From Lachnospiraceae bacterium (GTDB lineage Bacteria > Bacillota > Clostridia > Lachnospirales > Lachnospiraceae): a stretch of 25,562 nt of DNA. A model generated the notes under the pieces. The model was not told the DNA's origin. It saw only the letters and a list, made by a program, of their open reading frames with translations, and made no database searches. Shown in pieces: positions 15,588 to 23,288 of the stretch. Every line of letters starts with the position of its first letter. Position 1 is the first letter of the stretch. The stretch lies in NCBI GenBank assembly GCA_900753305.1, contig CAADYR010000163.1:1-25562 (forward strand), written 5' to 3'. The position numbers and the translations under genes were made by a program.

Positions 15588-16428
15588 CAGTTTTTAACAG
15601 ATATTGATATACTTCCCTTTTGGGAATTCCCCTGTCCTTTGCCACCAGTTTCATAGCCTCTTTGTGATCGATTCCCTGTGTCTCATAGATTGCCATATGC
15701 TCTTCTATAGAAGTTGCCTGCCAGTCTGCTTCCTGTTCTTTCTGAAATTCCTTCAGGCTCTTACCTTCCAGAACCAGTACATATTCTCCTCTTGGTTCCT
15801 CACTTTTGTACATCTCCAGAGCACCTTCCAATGTTGTTGGCAGTACTGTTTCGAACTTTTTGGTAAGCTCTCTGCATAAAGTGATACGACGATTACCCAA
15901 AGTCTGATAAAGTTCTTCCAGTGTTCTGATCAGATGATGTGGTGCTTCATATAAAATGATCGTACGGGATTCTTTCTGTAAGTCTTCCAGGATTGCCTTT
16001 TTTTCCTTCTTATCAGCAGGTAGAAATCCTTCAAAACAGAATCTTCTGGTACTCAAACCTGATAATGTTAATGCAGTGATACATGCCGCCGGACCAGGAA
16101 GTGATGTTACAGTAATCCCTGCCTCATGGCACATTGCAACCAGAACCTCCCCCGGATCAGATATTGCCGGAGTTCCTGCATCTGTTATCAATGCAATATT
16201 TTTCCCATCCTGAAGCTGTTCTATCAGATATTTTGCTTTTTCTACTTTATTATATTCATGATAGCTCGTCATAGGAGTACGAATTTCAAAATGATTCATT
16301 AATTTCATACTGTTTCTTGTATCTTCTGCAGCAATGATATCTACTGTCTGCAAAGTCTCTATTACGCGTGGCGTCATATCCTGCAGATTGCCTATCGGTG
16401 TTGCACATAAAAATAACTTACCTGACAT
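15577..16428 (-). CDS. rsmI: 16S rRNA (cytidine-1402-2'-O)-methyltransferase
   Basis: RsmI uses S-adenosylmethionine to methylate the ribose of C1402 in the decoding centre of 16S rRNA. The 283-residue protein shows the tetrapyrrole-methylase fold signatures: LFLCATPIGNLQDMTPRVIETL at the N-terminus, AAEDTRNSMKLMNHF, ALITDAGTPAISDPGEVLV, the SAM-binding LPGPAACITALTLSGL and FEGFLP. Length is normal. Its start overlaps the end of the DUF4015 lipoprotein gene by 11 bp, and its AGGAGG site lies inside that gene, so the two are translationally coupled. In Bacillus subtilis the orthologue (yabC) also closes the holB-ricT-yabB cluster. Its last codons contain the -35 of the acpP promoter. Confidence 0.96.
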   Translation of the reverse strand: MSGKLFLCATPIGNLQDMTPRVIETLQTVDIIAAEDTRNSMKLMNHFEIRTPMTSYHEYNKVEKAKYLIEQLQDGKNIALITDAGTPAISDPGEVLVAMCHEAGITVTSLPGPAACITALTLSGLSTRRFCFEGFLPADKKEKKAILEDLQKESRTIILYEAPHHLIRTLEELYQTLGNRRITLCRELTKKFETVLPTTLEGALEMYKSEEPRGEYVLVLEGKSLKEFQKEQEADWQATSIEEHMAIYETQGIDHKEAMKLVAKDRGIPKREVYQYLLKTVDK

Positions 16429-17914
16429 CCTCTTCCTCCTGTTGCACAGTATCTGTCTGCTCTATTGTCTCTTCCTGCACCGGTTTTTCTTCTTCCCACT
16501 GCAAACGTTCCTGCTCCGCTTCTTCTTCTGTCAATAATGAATTCTTCTGATATTTCACTGCTGCATTCCACAGAATCCACTCATCAAAGCCGGCATCATA
16601 TGCCCCATGTATCTGATCTCTGATCTGTTTGGGTCCATAGCTGATATGACCATCTACCCAACTGGCTGTAAAGCTCTGAATCCACACACGGTTAATTGCC
16701 CTGTTCTCTTCTGGGATCACATTTAACTGTTTAGCTGCTGCCTGCATAGCTGCTTTGACTGTATCATAAGGCTGCGCATCAGGAACCGGAATCCCATAAA
16801 CACCGTTCGCATAATGAGAAGGATATACCATAGGACAAATATAGTCCAAATTAGATGCCATTTCCACATAATTTTGTCCTACTATATCCTGATCTATCTT
16901 ACTGTCTATAATCGTGCCATATACATCTGCTGCCACATATACCCCAAGGTCAGAAAGTTTATTATGTGCATACTGAGTGAATTCGGTAATAATATCCGTT
17001 TTACTCTTATTTTCTGCCTCCGGACCAAAATCCAGCTTATCTGATTTCAAATCTGTCGAAAAGCGTATATAATCAAATTGTATTTCATCAAAGCCAATAT
17101 TCGCAGCCTGTGTTGCTACCTCGATCAGATAATCCCATACTTCATGATTATATGGATTTACCCATGCAAGTCCTGATTTATCGTGAAATATATCTCCACT
17201 TTTAGTCTTTACTGCATAATCAGGACACTGTTGTGCCAGATACGGATCTTTAAAAGCAACTATCCTGGCAATCAGATAAATGTTTTTTTCCTTGCAACGT
17301 TTTACCAAAGCATTCATATCAGGCACATAATTTATATTTGCACCTATTTGTGATGCCACAGTATTCTGATCTAATTGATACGTAATTCTTCCATCATCAT
17401 TTTTCACATCAACGACCATTGCATTAAGTTCTGTAGTGTCTACTAATTCTATCAGTTCATCCATTTTAGAATGTCCGGCAATCGGACCACTTACATAGAT
17501 ACCTTTTACCTTAACACGCTTTGTTTTTTTCTTATTATCTGCCTCAGAATCAGCTTCTTTCCCTGTTTCTGGTTTCTCTGCCACTGAATTGTTTTCTTCT
17601 TCTGTCTCTGGTACTTCTGTTTCTGAACCAGTCTTATCTCCTGCTTCCGGCACTTCTGTTTCTGAACCAGCTTTATCTTCTGACTTTGACACCTCTGTCT
17701 CTAAACCAGCTTTATCTCCTGCCTTTGATACCTCTGTCTCTAAGTCCCCATCTTCCGTTTTCAATGTTTCCTGTGCAGATTCTCCATTCTCCACATTTAC
17801 CATCGTCTGCTGACTATGGTTTCCACATCCTGTCATAAAATACATTGCACCAGTCACAAATAATATTGTTACCTTTTTTAAACTGTTATTTTTCTTAATA
17901 TCCGTATACCTCAT
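16418..17914 (-). CDS. DUF4015 putative glycoside hydrolase lipoprotein with repeat linker
   Basis: This is a predicted lipoprotein on the outer face of the membrane. A basic start (KKNNSLKK), a hydrophobic core and a lipobox ending MTGC are clear. An acidic linker follows, with about three and a half 13-residue repeats of the form ETEV[S/P]xxxDKxGx. The catalytic-like domain (about 310 residues) has KGIYVSGPIAGHS, NAMVVDVKNDDGRITY, YLIARIVAFKDPYLA, GFDEIQFDYIRFS and YICPMVYPSHY. These are landmarks of the DUF4015 family, a TIM-barrel group distantly related to amylases with no settled substrate; a cell-wall or capsule polysaccharide is a guess. The C-terminus is Glu/Gln-rich. The start is uncertain: a TTG at 17953, ATG at 17914 (used here), or an ATT at 17896 with GAGG spacing. 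It overlaps trmN6 upstream and rsmI downstream. Confidence 0.82.
   Translation of the reverse strand: MRYTDIKKNNSLKKVTILFVTGAMYFMTGCGNHSQQTMVNVENGESAQETLKTEDGDLETEVSKAGDKAGLETEVSKSEDKAGSETEVPEAGDKTGSETEVPETEEENNSVAEKPETGKEADSEADNKKKTKRVKVKGIYVSGPIAGHSKMDELIELVDTTELNAMVVDVKNDDGRITYQLDQNTVASQIGANINYVPDMNALVKRCKEKNIYLIARIVAFKDPYLAQQCPDYAVKTKSGDIFHDKSGLAWVNPYNHEVWDYLIEVATQAANIGFDEIQFDYIRFSTDLKSDKLDFGPEAENKSKTDIITEFTQYAHNKLSDLGVYVAADVYGTIIDSKIDQDIVGQNYVEMASNLDYICPMVYPSHYANGVYGIPVPDAQPYDTVKAAMQAAAKQLNVIPEENRAINRVWIQSFTASWVDGHISYGPKQIRDQIHGAYDAGFDEWILWNAAVKYQKNSLLTEEEAEQERLQWEEEKPVQEETIEQTDTVQQEEEDVR
17610..17744. repeat. In-frame tandem repeat, 39-bp unit, about 3.5 copies
   Basis: Units begin at 17610, 17649, 17688 and 17727 (last one partial). 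Each encodes 13 residues of the lipoprotein linker. Copies differ by several substitutions but keep exact length, so copy number can change without a frameshift. Confidence 0.85.
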
Positions 17915-18632
17915 ATATTTCGTCTGTATATTTTCCCTGTTCCTTATATACAATCAGTGGTTTCTCTACTGTCATACGTGGTTTTCCACCACGACATCCT
18001 TCGATCAGAACCATATTAGGCTCTTTATCAATAAAAGGATATACTAACCGCATACGTTTAGGTTCTAACTTATACTTAGTCATAACACTGATAATTTCTG
18101 CCAGTCTGAATGGTCTGTGCACCATACAGAAATTTCCACCCGGCTTTAACAGTGTTGCTGCATTGCGCACTACGTCATCTAAAGTACACAGAATTTCATG
18201 CCTTGCAATTGCTTTTGGTGCATCCGGATTGGTAATTCCATGCTGTCCTATCATATAAGGTGGATTACACGTTATAACGTCAAAAGAAGCAGCTTTAAAA
18301 AGTGAATCTGCTTCTTTGATGTCGCCGGTAACTATGTCAATTTTATTTTCCAGATGATTCAAAAGGACACTGCGCCTTGCCATATCTGCACTCTCCTCCT
18401 GAATCTCCAGCCCTGTTAAATGAGCTGCCTGCGTTTTTGCCTCCAGTAGTATTGGAATGATCCCGGTTCCGGTTCCCATATCCAATACCTGTGCCTGTGG
18501 TTTTACTTTTGCAAAACCGGACAACAGTACAGCATCCATTCCAAAACAGAACTTATCGGGATTTTGAATAATCTGATATCCATTTCTCTCCAGATCATCT
18601 ATTCTTTCATTTTCCTGAAGCTTAATTGTCAT
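17895..18632 (-). CDS. tRNA1(Val) adenine-37 N6-methyltransferase-like protein (YabB/YfiC family)
   Basis: This 245-residue SAM-dependent methyltransferase belongs to the family of E. coli TrmN6 (YfiC), which modifies A37 of a valine tRNA, and Bacillus YabB. Motifs in order are FCFGMDAVLLSGF, the SAM-binding VLDMGTGTGIIPILL, the acidic GLEIQ at the end of strand 2, and the catalytic NPPY (in DVITCNPPYMIG) typical of N6-adenine methylases. The ATG at 18632 was chosen because family members begin here and AGGGAAGG lies ten bases upstream. A longer in-frame start at 18671 would run deep into ricT. The start overlaps the ricT stop by 11 bp (coupled translation). Its position after ricT and before rsmI matches yabB in Bacillus; the exact tRNA target in this organism is not proven. 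Confidence 0.88.
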   Translation of the reverse strand: MTIKLQENERIDDLERNGYQIIQNPDKFCFGMDAVLLSGFAKVKPQAQVLDMGTGTGIIPILLEAKTQAAHLTGLEIQEESADMARRSVLLNHLENKIDIVTGDIKEADSLFKAASFDVITCNPPYMIGQHGITNPDAPKAIARHEILCTLDDVVRNAATLLKPGGNFCMVHRPFRLAEIISVMTKYKLEPKRMRLVYPFIDKEPNMVLIEGCRGGKPRMTVEKPLIVYKEQGKYTDEIYEVYGY

Positions 18633-19533
18633 CCAGCTTTGACCTTCCCTCTTGTTTTTCCAGCTTTTCAAGCTCTTTTAATTCGGCATCTGTAACATCA
18701 TCCTGCTTTTCCTTGCGATGTCTCTTCTTAAATCGAAGCTGTTCTACCTTATATTCACGAATTTCCTTTTCATCATTATTTTCAATCAGAACCTTTACTA
18801 ACTGACGCAATACATTTACACTATGTACTTCGCCCTTTAATCCATCATCTGTCGTTACATAATCTCCAACATTAGGTAGCTTTCTGTTCAGGTATTCATA
18901 AGTTTCTTCTTCATGCTTTAAGCAGCACATCAAACGTCCACACATGCCTGATATTTTAGTGGGATTTAATGACAGGTTCTGTTCTTTTGCCATCTTAATA
19001 GATACTGGAACAAACTCTGATAAATGTGCATGACAGCATAATGTCCTGCCACAAATACCAATACCTCCCATAATCTTGGTTTCATCTCTGACACCAATCT
19101 GGCGGAGTTCAATACGTGTTTTAAAAACAGATGCCAGATCTTTCACTAATTCTCTGAAATCAATTCTTCCATCTGCGGTAAAGTAAAATAACACCTTATT
19201 ATTATCAAATGTATATTCCGCATCTATTAATTTCATTTCCAGTTTATGCTTTTTAATTTTTTCAAGACATATCTTAAATGCCTCTTTTTCTTTTACTTTG
19301 TTAGCATTTTCCTGCTCTGTATCCCTGGCTGTTGCCACACGAAGTACAGGTTTAAGAGGCTGAATAACCTTATCATCTTCTATTTCCTTAGGATCTCCAA
19401 CTACCGTACCATATTCAATACCACGGGCAGTTTCTACAATAACATGATCGCCTCTTTTTACCTCAAATTTTAAAGGATCAAAAAAATATATTTTACCGGC
19501 GGTTCTAAATCTCACTCCTATTACTTTTACCAT
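18622..19533 (-). CDS. ricT: RicT / YaaT, PSP1-domain iron-sulfur protein
   Basis: RicT (formerly YaaT) forms the RicAFT complex that in Bacillus subtilis binds [4Fe-4S] clusters, promotes RNase Y-dependent mRNA maturation and stimulates the sporulation phosphorelay. The 303-residue protein contains the PSP1 core (about 60-210) with paired cysteine motifs GICGRTLCCHAHL (Cys161, 166, 167) and GMCGRLMCCLKHEEE (Cys198, 203, 204), the likely cluster ligands. The lysine- and glutamate-rich tail (about 270-303) is poorly structured. GAGG lies ten bases before the ATG. It follows holB by 65 bp and overlaps the methyltransferase by 11 bp. The partners RicA and RicF are not in this window. Confidence 0.93.
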   Translation of the reverse strand: MVKVIGVRFRTAGKIYFFDPLKFEVKRGDHVIVETARGIEYGTVVGDPKEIEDDKVIQPLKPVLRVATARDTEQENANKVKEKEAFKICLEKIKKHKLEMKLIDAEYTFDNNKVLFYFTADGRIDFRELVKDLASVFKTRIELRQIGVRDETKIMGGIGICGRTLCCHAHLSEFVPVSIKMAKEQNLSLNPTKISGMCGRLMCCLKHEEETYEYLNRKLPNVGDYVTTDDGLKGEVHSVNVLRQLVKVLIENNDEKEIREYKVEQLRFKKRHRKEKQDDVTDAELKELEKLEKQEGRSKLDDN

Positions 19534-19598
19534 AATCTATTAACCTCACTCTGTCTATATGATTTACATGTATCTCATTACATGAATTTTTCTTATTT

Positions 19599-20603
19599 TT
19601 ATGCAGTCTTCATTGCCAGAAATAACAATTCTATTGTCAGATCAGCATTTACATTAGCTTTTAGTCTGTTTTTTGCCTGTTCAATGGCACGAATAATACG
19701 ATCAATTCCTTCATAAGTATATCTTACCGATATCCTCCGAATATCCAGCCTTTCTTCTTTAAAAATAAGGGGACTATTATCTCCACATGCCTTATACAGC
19801 AATACATCCCGATACCAGATAAAACAAAGATCCAGATAATCATTTATATCATATTTGTTTTCTGTAATTCTTTTTACAGCCGCAGCCATTTGATTCACTT
19901 CCATATCAGATATTGTTTTCATGATACCAAGTACCTCTGACTTGAGCTTATCAAATTCTTCATTAGAAGCAAGCATAACTGCTTTTCCTACATTTCCTCT
20001 GGCAAAAGAAGCACAGATTCCCGCACGGTAATCCGGTATTTCTACTTTTTCCATAAGGAAATTTTTTATTTTATCCTCCGATACCGGCTTCATGTCCAAT
20101 ACGACACAACGGCTCAATATTGTAGGAAGCATTGTTTCTACATTTGTGGTAAGCAATATAATTACGGCATATTCAGGAGGCTCCTCTAAAGTCTTTAGCA
20201 AAGCATTCTGCGCCTGCGTATTCATCTTTTCTGCCTCGTCCATAATATATATTTTATATGGTCCACTGTACGGTTTAATTGCAATATCTCCATTGATCTG
20301 CGTTCTTACATTATCAACACTGATCACATTAGGTTTATCATGCTCAACATATATAATATCAGGATGATTATTATTTATAGCCTGTTTGCAGGAACGACAC
20401 TGATTGCAAGGTCTTATGCCATCACTCTCGCATTGTAATGCTCTGGCAAATACATCCGCAATCATATGCTTGCCCGACATTTTTTCTCCCTGAATCATGT
20501 AAGCATGAGATATTTTATTATATTTTAATGCATTTCTTAAATTATCCGTGAGCTGTTTTTGTCCTATAATGGATTCCCATGCTGTTGGTTGCTCTTGCGC
20601 CAT
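19599..20603 (-). CDS. holB: DNA polymerase III delta' subunit
   Basis: The delta' subunit is the stator of the clamp loader that places the sliding clamp on primed DNA. The 334-residue AAA+ protein starts AWESIIGQKQLTDNLRNALKYNKISHAYMIQG. Its P-loop is degenerate (GEKMSGKH), as expected because delta' does not hydrolyse ATP. A zinc module with four cysteines follows (CESDGIRPCNQCRSC). Then come IYIMDEAEKMNTQAQNALLKTLEEPP (Walker B and trimer interface) and the arginine-finger motif SRC. Length is normal. The start at 20603 is preferred over an in-frame ATG four codons upstream that lies one base from GAAAGG. The order yaaR-holB-ricT is conserved across Firmicutes. Confidence 0.95.
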   Translation of the reverse strand: MAQEQPTAWESIIGQKQLTDNLRNALKYNKISHAYMIQGEKMSGKHMIADVFARALQCESDGIRPCNQCRSCKQAINNNHPDIIYVEHDKPNVISVDNVRTQINGDIAIKPYSGPYKIYIMDEAEKMNTQAQNALLKTLEEPPEYAVIILLTTNVETMLPTILSRCVVLDMKPVSEDKIKNFLMEKVEIPDYRAGICASFARGNVGKAVMLASNEEFDKLKSEVLGIMKTISDMEVNQMAAAVKRITENKYDINDYLDLCFIWYRDVLLYKACGDNSPLIFKEERLDIRRISVRYTYEGIDRIIRAIEQAKNRLKANVNADLTIELLFLAMKTA

Positions 20604-20674
20604 ACTAATTTCCATGCCTTTCAGTCACACTAAGCCCTTCTTATTATTCGATAAAATGCATCTGATCTCCTGTA

Positions 20675-21115
20675 TTATGTAAAGATATCTAATAATAAAC
20701 CTCTGATTTCTCCTACCTTAGCCAGAATTGCTATTTTATCCTTTTCTTCTTTCATTAATTCCTGAGCAAGCTCATCCAGCTTTTCATCTACCAGACGAAC
20801 AATACCATACACTCTGTGTCTGCCTCGCCTGTCCAGAAAGTTTTCACGGGAAAATTTATGGGAACGATTCACAATTTCATTCATAAAATCTTTGATCAAA
20901 GTACGATAGCGACGCATATCTTTTACATCCATGCGCTTTACGATCTTATCTCCCTGCATGACAATCTCTTCCATCATCAGATTCAGTCTGTCTGCAAGTC
21001 CCGCCTCTTCTATATTACTTGCCAGCATAAATCGAAATGTATCATCCGTAGGCTGTACATTAGATTGCTGTTGTGTCTGTATTGTCTGTTCTACCTGATT
21101 TACCTTGATATCCAC
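20675..21115 (-). CDS. yaaR: YaaR family protein (DUF327)
   Basis: This 146-residue, largely helical cytoplasmic protein belongs to the YaaR/DUF327 family, found next to holB in most Firmicutes and of unknown molecular role. Visible family features are FRFMLASNIEEAGLADRLNLMMEEI, RMDVKDMRRYRTLIKDFMNEIVNRSHKF (central helix) and RRGRHRVYGIVRLVDEKLDELAQ. The first 30 residues are glutamine- and threonine-rich and probably disordered. I chose the GTG at 21115 because AAAAGGGGTG lies just upstream; a GTG at 21136 has no ribosome site. The gap to the guanylate-kinase-like gene is 28 bp and to holB 71 bp, so all are likely cotranscribed. Confidence 0.85.
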   Translation of the reverse strand: MDIKVNQVEQTIQTQQQSNVQPTDDTFRFMLASNIEEAGLADRLNLMMEEIVMQGDKIVKRMDVKDMRRYRTLIKDFMNEIVNRSHKFSRENFLDRRGRHRVYGIVRLVDEKLDELAQELMKEEKDKIAILAKVGEIRGLLLDIFT

Positions 21116-21143
21116 GATATCACCCCTTTTATGCACACATCCA

Positions 21144-21737
21144 TTATTTGTGCTCTGTTTCCTTTATATAGCTCTTTATTTCTTCTATACATTGATCCAG
21201 ATCATTATTATAAAAAATTCGTTTGATTCCTGCTTTTTTTAGATTTTCTTCTGAAAAATCCTGATTGTCAGCCAAAAACCTGCGACACATTTCCTCATAT
21301 TTGGGAACACTTTGGCTTTTTTCACGGTTGAGCGCCCTCAACAGACGCTCACCGTCCTCTACTTCTATATAGATTGGAATAACTTTATCTGCTCCGAAAT
21401 AATCCCTTGTCATACAATAAGACTCTAACACACCCGGAACCAGATAACTATGCAAAGACAAATCTATCTGTTCATCCTGAACTGTGTAATAATACCAGAT
21501 TCCATATATTGTATGATACGCTCTACATTCTACCAGCATGTTCTCATCCCGATATTTCTGTAACGTATTCTCATCCGTATAGTGATATTCCACACCTTCT
21601 TTTTCACCCTCTCTGATAGGGCGGGTTGTATATGGCACTATGCGGTGTAAGTCCAATTCTTTATCTTCAATCAGTCTCTTATATATTGTATCTTTTCCTG
21701 TTGAACTTTTACCTATAATACAGTATATCTTACCCAT
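21144..21737 (-). CDS. Guanylate-kinase-like nucleotide kinase
   Basis: The 197-residue protein has a P-loop near the start (GKSSTGKDT, residues 9-17) and the guanylate-binding stretch VPYTTRPIREGEKEGVEYHYT, which matches guanylate kinases (T-T-R-P-x-R-x-G-E). The rest is divergent: the middle YHTIYGIWYYYTV differs from the usual enzyme, and the C-terminal half contains a lid-like region followed by FYNNDLDQCIEEI. It may phosphorylate GMP, another nucleotide, or have a regulatory role; a separate housekeeping gmk could exist elsewhere. It sits where thymidylate kinase (tmk) lies in the Bacillus holB cluster. The start at 21737 is preferred over the ATG four codons upstream for the same reason as in holB. 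Confidence 0.8.
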   Translation of the reverse strand: MGKIYCIIGKSSTGKDTIYKRLIEDKELDLHRIVPYTTRPIREGEKEGVEYHYTDENTLQKYRDENMLVECRAYHTIYGIWYYYTVQDEQIDLSLHSYLVPGVLESYCMTRDYFGADKVIPIYIEVEDGERLLRALNREKSQSVPKYEEMCRRFLADNQDFSEENLKKAGIKRIFYNNDLDQCIEEIKSYIKETEHK

Positions 21738-21793
21738 GCTAATGAACATACCTTTCGTACTTACCTTATGATCCTGTAGACAGTTTTTCTTCT

Positions 21794-23209
21794 TTACTCA
21801 ACATCTACTACACGAAGCATATTCGTTTTACCTGCTATTCCAAGTGGCACACCGGCTGTCAAAACTACCCGGTCTCCCGATTTGATCAATCCTGCTTTTT
21901 TACTTGCTTCTACTGCACTGTCAAACAGTTTCTCAGCACTTTCTTCTTCATGGATCAAAAGAGGCTGAACACCCCATACCAGTCCTAACTGTCTGAATAC
22001 TTCTTTATTGACAGCACATCCAATAACTGGACAACTTGGCTGGTATCTTGCTACCATATTTGCTGTAAATCCAGACATTGTAACTGTAATAATTGCAGCA
22101 GCTTCCAGATCTATTGCAGTAGTACAACATGCATGGGAAATTGCAGCGGTAACATCTTCTTTCACATCGTCATTTCTTCTGGAGAAACGTGATGCATAAT
22201 CAATATCTTTTTCCGCCCTTTCAGCGATTTTAGCCATAGTTTTAACAGCCTCTACAGGATATGCACCCGCAGCACTTTCACCACTCAACATGATTGCAGA
22301 TGTTCCATCATAAATTGCATTTGCAACATCTGTTACTTCTGCTCTGGTAGGTCTTGGATTCTTTATCATGGAATCAAGCATCTGAGTTGCAGTAATAACT
22401 ACTTTACCTTGAACCAGTGCCTTTTTGATCATTCTCTTCTGGAATACCGGCACCTCTTCCATTGCTACTTCTACACCCATATCACCTCTGGCAACCATAA
22501 TACCATCAGAAACTTCAATAATTTCATCCAGATTCTCTAAGCCCTGTGTATTTTCTATCTTAGAAATAATCTTCATTTTGCCGCCATTATCTTTGATAAG
22601 CTTACGAACCTGCTCTACATCTTCTCTATTTCTGACAAAAGAAGCAGCAATATAGTCATAACCCATCTTTATACCAAAGAGAATATCCTGTTTATCTACT
22701 TCACTGATATATGGCATTGTTAATTCAACACCAGGAACATTAATTCCCTTATGGTTTGATACGTAACCACCATTGATAACCTGACATAGGATATCTGTTT
22801 CTGTAATATCGATTACTTCTAATGCAATCAAACCATCGTCTATCAGAATTGTTTTGCCTATACTCACATCATTTCTGAGATTTTTGTAAGTAATAGACGC
22901 TCTCTGGGCTGTTCCCATTACTTCATCGGTTGTCAGACTGAATACACTACCGGTTTCCAGATATACCTTTCCACCCTCAAAATCCTTAAGTCGAATTTCA
23001 GGACCTTTTGTATCCATCATGGTAGCAACAGGAAGTCCAAGCCTCTCAGCAATCTGAACTGTTCTTTCAAACTTTGCTCTATGCTCCTCATAATCGCCAT
23101 GTGAAAAATTAAAGCGGGCAACATTCATTCCTGCCTTCATTAATTCCTCTAATCTTTCTGCACTTTCAGAAGCTGGTCCTATCGTACAAACAATTTTTGT
23201 TTTTCTCAT
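21794..23209 (-). CDS. pyk: Pyruvate kinase
   Basis: Pyruvate kinase converts phosphoenolpyruvate and ADP to pyruvate and ATP at the end of glycolysis. The 471-residue protein shows KIVCTIGPASES, RFNFSHGDYEEH, MDTKGPEIR (the Glu of KGPE marks a potassium-dependent enzyme), the signature MKIISKIENTQGLENL with the catalytic Lys, VARGDMGVE, TATQMLDSM and NPRPTRAEVTDVANAIYDG. The C-terminal phosphohistidine-type domain that many Bacillus enzymes carry is absent; the protein stops after the usual C domain. Family members begin MRKTKIVCT, so I set the start at the ATG at 23209, which has GAAAGG 12 bases upstream. An in-frame ATG at 23263 has an AGGAGG 14 bases before it and could give an 18-residue extension. 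Confidence 0.96.
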   Translation of the reverse strand: MRKTKIVCTIGPASESAERLEELMKAGMNVARFNFSHGDYEEHRAKFERTVQIAERLGLPVATMMDTKGPEIRLKDFEGGKVYLETGSVFSLTTDEVMGTAQRASITYKNLRNDVSIGKTILIDDGLIALEVIDITETDILCQVINGGYVSNHKGINVPGVELTMPYISEVDKQDILFGIKMGYDYIAASFVRNREDVEQVRKLIKDNGGKMKIISKIENTQGLENLDEIIEVSDGIMVARGDMGVEVAMEEVPVFQKRMIKKALVQGKVVITATQMLDSMIKNPRPTRAEVTDVANAIYDGTSAIMLSGESAAGAYPVEAVKTMAKIAERAEKDIDYASRFSRRNDDVKEDVTAAISHACCTTAIDLEAAAIITVTMSGFTANMVARYQPSCPVIGCAVNKEVFRQLGLVWGVQPLLIHEEESAEKLFDSAVEASKKAGLIKSGDRVVLTAGVPLGIAGKTNMLRVVDVE

Positions 23210-23288
23210 AAATCTATAATTCCTTTCACCATACGCAATTTTGTCTGCGCAACCCCTCTCCATATTAATAGTCGTATCCTCCTAAATA

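Noticed and set aside
17610..17744. Direct repeats considered as a CRISPR array
   Set aside because: Units are contiguous with no unique spacers, stay in frame and encode a protein linker.
17521..17838. Plus-strand Leu/Ser-rich reading frames opposite the lipoprotein repeats
   Set aside because: Low-complexity antisense readings of the 39-bp repeats; no start signals.
19599..20603. Loss of ATPase function in HolB because of its degenerate P-loop
   Set aside because: Delta' subunits normally lack ATP hydrolysis; this is the family state and not a defect.
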